Shown here: positions 8,601 to 14,833 of the stretch, one piece after another
How the letters are laid out: each line of letters starts with the position of its first letter
Numbering within the stretch: position 1 is the stretch's first letter
Notes under the pieces: generated by a model
What the model was told of the DNA's origin: nothing
The model's database searches: none
Seen by the model: the letters and a program-made list of their open reading frames with translations, nothing else
Assembly (NCBI GenBank): GCA_021204635.1
Contig: JAJPZB010000166.1
Location: 1-15,122 of the forward strand
DNA length: 15,122 nt
Reading direction: 5' to 3'
Source: Opitutia bacterium
GTDB lineage: Bacteria; Verrucomicrobiota; Verrucomicrobiia; Opitutales; UBA953
Translations under genes and position numbers: made by a program

Positions 8601-8661
8601 CGTAGATGGTGGCGACCTCGGCACCCAAAAACTTGTGCTCACCGTCGCCCCTCAACAATAA
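5608..8661 (+). CDS. Secreted lipoprotein beta-galactosidase, glycoside hydrolase family 2, with discoidin domain
   Basis: This GH2 enzyme of 1017 residues would cut terminal beta-linked galactose (or a related beta-sugar) from glycans outside the cytoplasm. A signal peptide ends in ICAC, with Cys24 the probable lipidated residue. An F5/8 type C (discoidin/CBM32-like) domain spans about 66-190, inserted after the first GH2-like strand FDFDWKFAKFG. The sugar-binding domain follows at about 214-341 (AIDLPHDW, GWYRKEF, YPGAGIYR), then an Ig-like domain to about 455, and the TIM-barrel catalytic domain at about 464-745. The acid/base is Glu584 in SLGNEIEEQG and the nucleophile is Glu659 in FGTETSS; RTSHNPP is also present. 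The tail has a DUF4982-like segment (VMVYTSGDSAELFLNGKSL) and a further beta domain. The ATG at 5608 (or the adjacent one at 5611) is chosen because the signal peptide starts there; the frame is open further upstream but overlaps the previous gene. Exact substrate is not decided by sequence. Confidence 0.9.
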   Translation: MMKYAKKIASVCASIAVVVAICACSDEKEADNDEMSVSRETFDFDWKFAKFGKFDDCVAKEEPGAPAKLGTASSQEEKNPAWHAFDGDPETRWCAAGRIPASLTIDLGRVREVGSSKIIWEQQANYRYKISVSDDGENWEVLVDRSEKNAPEKENTDSLSSRAFRYAKIDVQPAGNAWPSICEWTFFSGAGAKVVPEVSGDNGKKAYDIDFDDFTWRAIDLPHDWGVESRFLPSEPNQTASLPWNAVGWYRKEFFVPEEKAGKKFYIDFDGVMMTPKVYVNGKLAGEWAYGYSSFRVDITPFLKFGEKNLVAVRAENLPDSTRWYPGAGIYRHTWLVEKNPVHIANWGVYVTTPTISGIQKIDGKFFATDAEISVATEVENDCGGNNAPAITISQKIVRDGKDVCTLAQNGAGVATGSIKNAELWDVENPALYTLVTEVFAGGKLVDREETVFGIRKIEWKPDGFYLNNRRLQIKGVCQHHDLGPLGSAVHERAIERQIEILKSFGVNAIRTSHNPPAPELLKLCDRMGVLVDDELFDCWKYLKEGKKNGYNLFWNDWRERDVANFILRDRNHPSVVIWSLGNEIEEQGRSDGPALARELSNLVKSHDKTRPVAAGCNDLAASWNGFGNELDVYGFNYKPNNYTDFANKNPGKPFFGTETSSCVSTRGFYSFPQDGDFEKFWKRNFCDNLAICQVSDYGIYAPGWAYAPDVEFAALEDEPRVAGEFVWCGFDYLGEPTPWNLGRKPANDFRGASPEEIAKLKAEMEEILKQGTPSRSSYFGIVDLCGFRKDRAYLYQSHWLPDVPMAHILPHWNWQGSRDGLPTPVMVYTSGDSAELFLNGKSLGKRVKKAGAKLTGKDLNGDLRERFRLVWMDVKYEPGILEVVAYKNGKEWARDKVETTGAPTTFTLEADRDTICGDGRDLSYITVSVCDNKGRVVPTATNLFKFSATGSAEIVGICNGDPTDHRSMKGSEMPAFAGLAQVVVRGRRDCSGPAEIVVDGGDLGTQKLVLTVAPQQ

Positions 8662-8670
8662 CGCCACCAC

Positions 8671-8715
8671 AAACCGCCGCGCCCTCTGTTGCCCCGCAAC
8701 AGAGCGGAGGGGTTT
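8671..8715 (+). terminator. Terminator hairpin after the beta-galactosidase gene
   Basis: CTCTGTTGC (8684-8692) and GCAACAGAG (8696-8704) form a perfect 9-base-pair stem with a CCC loop. It is extended imperfectly outward and closed by AAACC (8671-8675) against GGTTT (8711-8715). It starts 10 bases after the beta-galactosidase stop codon and separates the host block from the cas operon. There is only a short T tract, so termination strength is uncertain. Confidence 0.65.
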
Positions 8716-8754
8716 GCGTGATCTAAAATTTAGGCTTGCAGGGGAAGACGTCAA

Positions 8755-8775
8755 ACGGTAGTCATTTCCTACCGT
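8755..8775. promoter_or_regulatory. Palindrome in the cas12a upstream region
   Basis: ACGGTAG (8755-8761) and CTACCGT (8769-8775) are a perfect 7-base inverted repeat around a 7-base centre. It lies about 105 bases before the cas12a start. Reading as a protein operator or as a weak hairpin terminator (TTTT follows at 8778-8781) are both possible; the sequence alone does not decide. Confidence 0.4.
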
Positions 8776-8790
8776 AATTTTGCAAATGTG

Positions 8791-8818
8791 CTGGGAGCAA
8801 ACTAACTTCTACTGGGAG
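8791..8818. repeat. Direct repeat CTGGGAG, spaced two helical turns, upstream of cas12a
   Basis: CTGGGAG occurs at 8791-8797 and again at 8812-8818, a start-to-start distance of 21 bases, so both copies face the same side of the helix. Both are followed by an A-rich dinucleotide (CAA and AA). This is the sort of spacing seen for tandem regulator sites close to a promoter. The second copy overlaps the repeat-like element described separately. Confidence 0.35.
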
Positions 8819-8821
8819 AAT
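8802..8821 (+). promoter_or_regulatory. Degenerate CRISPR-repeat-like element upstream of cas12a (possible crRNA-like regulatory RNA)
   Basis: CTAACTTCTACTG (8802-8814) matches the CTAATTTCTACTG stretch of the array's own repeat at 12 of 13 positions, in the same orientation as the array. The second half of the repeat stem (GTAGAT) is not kept; instead TTCT (8807-8810) can pair with AGAA (8817-8820). The element sits 58 bases before the cas12a ATG. Cas-regulating RNAs made from degenerate repeats upstream of cas genes are known in type V-A and some type I systems, so this could be one, or it could be a relic of a repeat. I could not see by eye a TTTV-flanked target in the upstream region that matches the bases after the element, so the regulatory reading is unproven. 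Confidence 0.35.
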
Positions 8822-8878
8822 AGCATTTTCGCCCATTAACATCTTGCGCAAAAGACAGAAACAATTTACCAAAATACC

Positions 8879-11800
8879 ATGAAATCATTATCAGAGTTCA
8901 TAAAACTATACCCCGTCCAAAAAACCCTTCGATTCGAGTTGAAGCCAATAGGTGCCACGGCAGTGCGACTTGAAGAAAGTAAACTGTTGTCAGAAGATTT
9001 CGCTCGGGCGGACGCTTATCCTCGCGTGAAAGAAATTATCGATGATTATCACAGGTGGTTTATTGATAGTGCCCTCAGCGAAGCTAAAGACAAAGGAATG
9101 GACTGGGGAGTGTTAGCGACGGCGATGTCTAATGCGATCGCAGCAAACAAAAAAGATGGTTCTGACAAAGCGAAAGAGCAATTTGAAGCGTTACAAGATA
9201 AGTATCGCGCGCAAATCACAAAAATTTTCGAAGGCAGAAGTGAATATAAACTGCTTTTCAAAAAGGATCTCTTGGCAAGTCTTATTCCCAACCATGCAGA
9301 TCCGGCAGATGCCGAAGCGGTTAATAAAGAATTGGAAGTGTTTCAGGGTTTTTCTACGTATTTTACCGGTTTTCATGAAAATAGAGCCAATATCTACTCG
9401 AAAGAGAAGATTGTTACTGCGATCCCATTCCGAATCGTTCATGTCAACTTCCCGAAATTTTTAGACGATGTAAGGGCATATGGCGCAATTAAGTCAAAAA
9501 TTCCAGAGGTTGTTTCCCAAATAGAAACCGAGGTGAGAGCATTACTCAAAGAGCGTAGTTTAACGAAATTAGACGATGTTTTCTCCGTTGATTTTTACAA
9601 TAACTTAATAGCTCAGAAAGATATTGAATGGTTCAACAGTCTTGTTGGCGGTCTCGTAGAAAAAGAAGGGAAGAGAAAGTTGCGTGGAATTAATGAAGTT
9701 GTCAATAACTACCTACAACAGCACGACGGCAACGGAGTAAAACCGGGTGCTATGAGGATGATTCCCCTCTACAAGCAGATATTAAGTATTCGAGAGGGGC
9801 GGTCGTTTGCGCCAAAGTCTATTAAGAACGATGAGGAGTTGTTGCGGAGTGTTAATGATTTCTACGAATTCGGGTTGCGTAATTTCGAAATCAATGGCGA
9901 GAAAAAAGATATATTAAAAGCTCTCGCTGATAGTGCAGAGAAGATTCTCCATTGCGATTTGGATAAAATATATGTCAAGGGAAAGTATTTGACAGAGATC
10001 TCCATGAATCTCTTTGAAGATTGGCAAACGCTGTCAGATAAATTAAGAAAATTTGCGACGACAAAGTATCCCGGGACCACGAAGAAATCTCAGGAGACAA
10101 TAAAAAAATATTTGGAGTCTGATGTTTTTCCCCTTTTGGATATAAAGCAGGCGTTGAATATAGATAATACAAATGAGGATTTTGGGAAAGTTAAAGATGC
10201 TTCTGAGAAGAAAGATGTGTTTAGAAGGATTTTTATAGGGGAAAAAGATGAGAGGATAGAAAAAAGAGAAGAAAGCAAAAAAGACTATTTGATGACAGAA
10301 ACTATTTCGACAATAGATTGTCTTAATAAAAAATTTAGAGATATAGAAATCTGTCCAATGGGCAAAGTAGGCCTGGGGAACAGTGATAAAATTTGTGTTG
10401 AGGAAAACCGGTTCCGAGAATCATCAGGAGCGGTAGAAGTATTAAAGGAATTCTTGGATGCTCTTTTAGATTACATGCATATATTTGAGACGTTTTACGT
10501 AGAGGATGATAAAATTGAAAAAGACGCTGATTTCTATTCTGTATTTACGCCAGTGTTTGAACAGATGCGCGAAATCATTCCCTTGTATAACAAAGTTCGG
10601 AATTATATCACGCAAAAACCTGGCGATGTGGGGAAGATGAAACTTAATTTTTCAATTCCTCCGCTTGCCAATGGGTGGAGTGAGAGTAAAATAAAGGACA
10701 ATAGGGCAATAATCCTTATCCGGGACGGCAAATATTTTCTTGGCGTTATGAATCCCCGCGGGAAAATAAAATTCAATACTACACGGCAAGCGTTGCCTGG
10801 CTCTTATCAAAAGATGGTTTACAATTTATTGCCTGGTCCAAACAAAATGCTTCCTAAAGTTTTTCTTTCAGAAAAAGGGAAGAAGATATATTCTCCATCA
10901 AAAGAGATTATTGATGGATATGATGAAAAGAAGCATCTTAAAGGAGATAATTTCGATAGAAAGTTTATGCACAAACTGATAGATTTTTTCAAAAGATCTA
11001 TTGAAAAAAATAAGGATTGGAATCCATTCGAGTTTAAATTTAGCAAAACAGAAGAATATGAGTATATAAATGATTTTTATCGTGAAGTAGCAGAGCAAGG
11101 ATACAAAGTATCCTTTGAGAATATTCCATGCAAAGAGATTGATGCATTAGTCAATGACGGAAAGCTCTTTTTGTTCCAGATTTATAACAAAGATTTCGCT
11201 CCTGGAAGTACGGGAAGGCCGAATATGCATACAATTTTGTGGAAGAATGTCTTTTCCCCGCAAAATTTGGGAAATGTGGTCTTGAAATTAAATGGAGAAG
11301 CAGAATTGTTCTACAGAGAGAAAGCGATAGGTACGCCTTATGTCCACAAAGCCGGAGAGGTAATTGTAAACAGGTTTTATAAAAGCGATTCCGGCGAGTA
11401 CATCTCAATGCCGGAAGATCTTCACGGAAAGCTTGTTGATTATAAGAATAACCGTGCGCCTGAGCCGCCGGAAGCGAAAGATTTGAAAAATATTATTGTG
11501 TCAAAATTGGCGACACACGATATAACAAAGGATCGTCGTTATACCATGGATAAGTATCTTTTCCACGTGCCGATAACAATAAATTTCAAAAAATCTGTGG
11601 AGGGAAGCATTCCTATGATAGACGCAAAAGTTTGGAATGAATTTCTGAAGGGTAATCCGGATGTAAAAATTATTGGATTAGATCGAGGTGAAAGGCACCT
11701 TCTCTACCTTTCCCTCATTGATCAAAAGGGCAAGATAATTAAACAGAAAACATTGAATATTGTTGAGCAAACGAAAGGAGATAAATGTTACAAAATTGAT

Positions 11801-12850
11801 TATCAAAAAAAGTTGCACCAGAGAGAAGACGAGCGCGATAAAGCGCGTAAGAGTTGGAGCTCTATCGCAAAAATAAAAGATTTGAAAGATGGCTATCTTT
11901 CTCTGATCATTCATGAAATTGCGACAATGATGGTTGAGGAAAATGCAATTGTTGTTTTGGAAGACTTAAATTTTGGATTTAAGAGAGGCCGCTTCAAAGT
12001 CGAGCGCCAAGTTTATCAAAAATTTGAAAAAATGCTCATTGATAAACTAAATTATCTCTCCTTTAAAGATAGGAATGCAGGTGAAATTGGCGGGATATTA
12101 AATGGCTATCAATTAACAGATAAATTTGAAAGTTTTGAAAAACTTGGGAAACAGAGCGGATTCCTATTTTACGTTCCTGCAGCTTTCACCTCTAAAATCG
12201 ATCCAACCACCGGATTCGCAAACGTGTTTAGGTTAGACGGTCTTACTAACATTACAAAGAAGAAAGAATTTTTTGGTAAATTTGAAAAGATTTTTTACGA
12301 TGAAGAGACCAAATCGTACTGCTTTAAATTTGACTACAAAAAGTTCGACGTTTCCCAGGAATTTTACAAAACGGATTGGGAAGTCTATTCTCGTGGACCT
12401 CGAATCTGCTATCTCAAGAAAGAAAAGCGTTATGAGGACGTGGATGTTACGGGTGATATTTCTGCGCTTTTGGAAAAAGCGAAGATTAAGGTATCAACCA
12501 GTCGCGATCTTTTGCCGGATATTTTAAAAATCGACGACACGAAATTTTTTGATGGATTTTTCCGAGTATTTAAATTGCTACTCCAAATGCGGAATTCCGA
12601 CGCAAAAAGAGGAAAGGATTATATCCTTTCTCCTGTGAAGAATGCGACAGGAGGTTTTTATGATTCAAGCGCCTACGAAAATGAAGCAGATGCCAAATTG
12701 CCTAAGGACGCTGACGCGAACGGAGCCTACCATATTGCATTGAAAGGTTTGCTTTTACTTAAGAGGAATCAGAATTCCGACAAAGCTGACTTGAAGATCG
12801 CAAATGGAGAATGGTTTAAATTTGTCCAGTCCCGCGAATTTGAGAGATAG
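8879..12850 (+). CDS. cas12a: Cas12a (Cpf1), type V-A CRISPR effector nuclease
   Basis: Cas12a processes its own crRNA and uses it to cut double-stranded DNA beside a T-rich PAM. The 1323-residue protein begins with the family N-terminus (KTLRFELKPIG) and has the full length. The RuvC triad is Asp935 (IGLDRGERH), Glu1028 (VLEDLNFGF) and Asp1279 (DADANGAYH). The Nuc-domain arginine is Arg1238 (QMRNSDA). PAM-contact positions matching known Cas12a are Lys604 and Asn608 (ANGWSESKIKDN) and Lys656 (PNKMLPK), which suggests a TTTV-like PAM. The crRNA-processing site has His823 and Lys884, but the usual middle lysine is Arg832. The bridge-helix region carries RKSW. The ATG at 8879 has no clear Shine-Dalgarno sequence. 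The gene is AT-rich (18 of 60 bases are G or C over 12001-12060), far from the neighbouring host genes, which suggests acquisition by transfer. It leads a tight operon with cas4, cas1 and cas2. Confidence 0.97.
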   Translation: MKSLSEFIKLYPVQKTLRFELKPIGATAVRLEESKLLSEDFARADAYPRVKEIIDDYHRWFIDSALSEAKDKGMDWGVLATAMSNAIAANKKDGSDKAKEQFEALQDKYRAQITKIFEGRSEYKLLFKKDLLASLIPNHADPADAEAVNKELEVFQGFSTYFTGFHENRANIYSKEKIVTAIPFRIVHVNFPKFLDDVRAYGAIKSKIPEVVSQIETEVRALLKERSLTKLDDVFSVDFYNNLIAQKDIEWFNSLVGGLVEKEGKRKLRGINEVVNNYLQQHDGNGVKPGAMRMIPLYKQILSIREGRSFAPKSIKNDEELLRSVNDFYEFGLRNFEINGEKKDILKALADSAEKILHCDLDKIYVKGKYLTEISMNLFEDWQTLSDKLRKFATTKYPGTTKKSQETIKKYLESDVFPLLDIKQALNIDNTNEDFGKVKDASEKKDVFRRIFIGEKDERIEKREESKKDYLMTETISTIDCLNKKFRDIEICPMGKVGLGNSDKICVEENRFRESSGAVEVLKEFLDALLDYMHIFETFYVEDDKIEKDADFYSVFTPVFEQMREIIPLYNKVRNYITQKPGDVGKMKLNFSIPPLANGWSESKIKDNRAIILIRDGKYFLGVMNPRGKIKFNTTRQALPGSYQKMVYNLLPGPNKMLPKVFLSEKGKKIYSPSKEIIDGYDEKKHLKGDNFDRKFMHKLIDFFKRSIEKNKDWNPFEFKFSKTEEYEYINDFYREVAEQGYKVSFENIPCKEIDALVNDGKLFLFQIYNKDFAPGSTGRPNMHTILWKNVFSPQNLGNVVLKLNGEAELFYREKAIGTPYVHKAGEVIVNRFYKSDSGEYISMPEDLHGKLVDYKNNRAPEPPEAKDLKNIIVSKLATHDITKDRRYTMDKYLFHVPITINFKKSVEGSIPMIDAKVWNEFLKGNPDVKIIGLDRGERHLLYLSLIDQKGKIIKQKTLNIVEQTKGDKCYKIDYQKKLHQREDERDKARKSWSSIAKIKDLKDGYLSLIIHEIATMMVEENAIVVLEDLNFGFKRGRFKVERQVYQKFEKMLIDKLNYLSFKDRNAGEIGGILNGYQLTDKFESFEKLGKQSGFLFYVPAAFTSKIDPTTGFANVFRLDGLTNITKKKEFFGKFEKIFYDEETKSYCFKFDYKKFDVSQEFYKTDWEVYSRGPRICYLKKEKRYEDVDVTGDISALLEKAKIKVSTSRDLLPDILKIDDTKFFDGFFRVFKLLLQMRNSDAKRGKDYILSPVKNATGGFYDSSAYENEADAKLPKDADANGAYHIALKGLLLLKRNQNSDKADLKIANGEWFKFVQSREFER

Positions 12851-12888
12851 ATAACTGCGATTTATTTTTGGTGGTGGAACCGTATTTG

Positions 12889-13431
12889 ATGATAACGCAA
12901 ATAAACGATTTCGTCTTTTGTCCGCGATCGATTTATTTTCACGATATCTACAAGTGCACGACAGATGAAGAATTTTACCATCAAACTCCGCAGAAAATCG
13001 GGCAATATTCTCATAAAGCAATAGATGAAAATAAATATTCGTCGCGGCAAGATGTAATAACCGGGCTTACTGTTTATTCCCGAAAATACAATCTTGTCGG
13101 GCGAATTGATATTTTAGATATGCGGGAAAATTTGTTGATAGAACGGAAGTATTCTGTCACGGCAATTTACGATGGATTTAAGTATCAACTGTATGCACAG
13201 GCGCTTGCATTGGGAGAAATGGGGTATGAAGTAAAAAGGATGCAAATCCATTCCGCCAAAGATAATCGTAATTACGAAATTGCTATGCCGGATCAAGAGG
13301 AGATTCAGAGATTTGAGTCTGTTATTGCTGCGATGAATTCGTTTTCGATGACGCAACCTTTTACCCAAAATCCAAAGAAATGCGAGCATTGCATATATAA
13401 TCCTCTTTGCGATGTGTATTCCCCTGCGTGA
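12889..13431 (+). CDS. cas4: Cas4 exonuclease, spacer acquisition
   Basis: Cas4 is a RecB-type nuclease with an iron-sulphur cluster that trims prespacers and helps choose PAM-flanked ones. The 180-residue protein has the first cluster cysteine Cys11 in FVFCPRSIYFH, and three more at the C-terminus, Cys165, Cys168 and Cys174 (KKCEHC, PLC). The nuclease site shows His42 (QYSHKAI), Asp74 (GRIDIL), Glu85 and Lys87 (LIERKY), and the QLYAQ motif near 100-104. I chose the ATG at 12889 because MITQINDFVFCPRS is a typical Cas4 start; TTG at 12868 and GTG at 12871 or 12874 would add up to seven residues. It follows cas12a by 38 bases and precedes cas1 by 12 bases. The set cas12a-cas4-cas1-cas2 is the classical type V-A order. 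Confidence 0.95.
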   Translation: MITQINDFVFCPRSIYFHDIYKCTTDEEFYHQTPQKIGQYSHKAIDENKYSSRQDVITGLTVYSRKYNLVGRIDILDMRENLLIERKYSVTAIYDGFKYQLYAQALALGEMGYEVKRMQIHSAKDNRNYEIAMPDQEEIQRFESVIAAMNSFSMTQPFTQNPKKCEHCIYNPLCDVYSPA

Positions 13432-13443
13432 TAACATGGCGTT

Positions 13444-14418
13444 ATGCTCTCGTTCCCCGATTTCAATTATAAGCAGATTGCAATTCACATAGCGGGAGGA
13501 AGTGGCGAGCGATTGCGCTTCCGCGCCGACAACATTTTTATTCAGGACAAAGAAGAGAAAGTTCTTTTTCAGCACTCGTGCCACAAAATGTTTGCCCTCT
13601 TCATAATCGGGGAGGTGTCTTTGACCTCTGTCGCAATCAGAAAGTCTTCTGCATTTTCGTTCCCGATAATTTTGATGAATAGAAACTTGCGGGTATATAC
13701 GAAGATAAATTGTGCAGCAGAAGGGAATACTCTCTTGCGGTTTCGGCAATATACGGACAAGTCGCGAGCAACGCTGACGGCGCAAGAATTGATTTCGCAA
13801 AAATTAAACAATCAAGCCGCGTTATTGCGGTCTTTAAGGTATCGCTCTGAGAAAGACAAGGAGGCGGAGAAGTTCATCAAATCTCTTCGTCCGAGAGATG
13901 CAAGCGAGACGCGAGAACTTATGGGTCTCGAAGGAGTTGCAAGCCACTTATTTTTTGAGACGTATTTTCGACCGCTCGGATGGACGAGGCGCGAACCTCG
14001 TTGCAAGCGCGATATCTATAATCTGTTGCTCGACATCGGCTATACGTATTTGTTCCATTTCGTAGAGGCGATGCTGTCGTTGTATGGATTCGATCTCTAT
14101 TGCGGCGTTCTCCATACGTTTTTCTATCATCGAAAATCGCTTGTTTGCGACATCGTCGAACCATTTCGCTGTATAATTGATCGTCGGCTTCGCAAAGCTT
14201 ATAACCTTAGACAAATAAATCCCGAGGACTTTTCTCTTGACAACCATCAATACCGCTTGAACTGGGGAAAACAGGAGCATTATTCGAGACTTTTTCTGAA
14301 AGATATCCTCGAGAACAAGGAGGCAATATTTAGGTTTTGCCAAGCGTATTATCGGTGGGTGATGCTGGAAAAACCAATAGAGGAATTCCCAAAATTTGAA
14401 ATTAAACCGCAGGAATAA
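13444..14418 (+). CDS. cas1: Cas1 integrase, spacer acquisition
   Basis: Cas1 is the metal-dependent integrase that, with Cas2, inserts new spacers beside the leader. The 324-residue protein has the expected two-lobe layout: an N-terminal beta domain and a helical catalytic domain. Metal ligands are Glu163 (ELMGLEGVASH), His224 (YCGVLHTFF) and Asp236 with nearby Glu239 (LVCDIVEPFR). All catalytic residues are intact. The Cys-rich variant of the usual GFxPxxGxLH motif (GFDLYCGVLH) is a small oddity. The ATG at 13444 follows the cas4 stop by 12 bases, and the stop is separated from the cas2 ATG by one base, so these genes are translationally coupled. Confidence 0.96.
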   Translation: MLSFPDFNYKQIAIHIAGGSGERLRFRADNIFIQDKEEKVLFQHSCHKMFALFIIGEVSLTSVAIRKSSAFSFPIILMNRNLRVYTKINCAAEGNTLLRFRQYTDKSRATLTAQELISQKLNNQAALLRSLRYRSEKDKEAEKFIKSLRPRDASETRELMGLEGVASHLFFETYFRPLGWTRREPRCKRDIYNLLLDIGYTYLFHFVEAMLSLYGFDLYCGVLHTFFYHRKSLVCDIVEPFRCIIDRRLRKAYNLRQINPEDFSLDNHQYRLNWGKQEHYSRLFLKDILENKEAIFRFCQAYYRWVMLEKPIEEFPKFEIKPQE

Positions 14419-14419
14419 T

Positions 14420-14692
14420 ATGCTACTCGTTTTGTACGATATAAAGAACGACAAGACCCGAACGCATTTTTCAAAGTTTATCCAAAGGTTCGGAAGGCGC
14501 GTGCAATATTCCGTGTTCGAAGTAAAAAACAGCCCGAGGATTCTCGAAAATATTTCCGTAGAAATTCGACTTCGTTTCGAGAAGAGATTTACCCAGGGCG
14601 ACAGCGTACTCATATACGATGTCGCAGACAATTCGTGCATAGGTCGCTTCGGTTATCCAAAGAACGAAGAATCAGACCTTATCATCATGTGA
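14420..14692 (+). CDS. cas2: Cas2, spacer acquisition
   Basis: Cas2 is the small ferredoxin-fold dimer that bridges two Cas1 dimers during spacer integration. The 90-residue protein starts MLLVLYDIKNDKTR, with the conserved Asp7 at the end of the first strand, and has the second typical strand in QYSVFEVKNSP. I chose the ATG at 14420, one base after the cas1 stop, because it has AGGA (14411-14414) as a Shine-Dalgarno sequence inside the cas1 end. A TTG at 14396 would add eight residues in overlap with cas1. It is the last gene before the array leader. Confidence 0.95.
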   Translation: MLLVLYDIKNDKTRTHFSKFIQRFGRRVQYSVFEVKNSPRILENISVEIRLRFEKRFTQGDSVLIYDVADNSCIGRFGYPKNEESDLIIM

Positions 14693-14747
14693 TGCAAACC
14701 TCGGTCTTAATTTCGCGACTTTCCGCTAAAAATCTGAAAATTTACAC

Positions 14748-14775
14748 TTGACATTTCTGAAAACTTGCTTAGCAT
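14748..14775 (+). promoter_or_regulatory. Predicted promoter of the CRISPR array, in the leader
   Basis: A perfect -35 hexamer TTGACA (14748-14753) is followed after 16 bases by TAGCAT (14770-14775), which matches 4 of 6 positions of the -10 consensus. Transcription would begin near 14782, about 50 bases before the first repeat and on the same strand, so it would read straight into the array. Confidence 0.55.
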
Positions 14776-14782
14776 ATACACC

Positions 14783-14798
14783 AGAATCTGTTGATTCT
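14783..14798 (+). repeat. Small hairpin in the CRISPR leader
   Basis: AGAATC (14783-14788) and GATTCT (14793-14798) are perfect inverted repeats with a TGTT loop. They are flanked by CC on the left and, after AT, CTGG on the right, so a longer imperfect pairing is possible. The element lies right at the predicted transcription start and 35 bases before the first repeat. It could be a leader structure or an integration anchor; no role is shown by the sequence. Confidence 0.35.
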
Positions 14799-14833
14799 AT
14801 CTGGTATTTCCGCCAACGTTCTGAGGAATCAGA

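Noticed and set aside
9855..9872. GATTTCTACGAATTC in cas12a as a second CRISPR-repeat-like element
   Set aside because: Only about eight bases match the repeat, and it lies in conserved coding sequence (DFYEFG), so chance explains it.
13944..14640. Antisense frames under cas1 and cas2
   Set aside because: The sense strand has complete Cas1 and Cas2 motifs; the antisense products show nothing recognisable.
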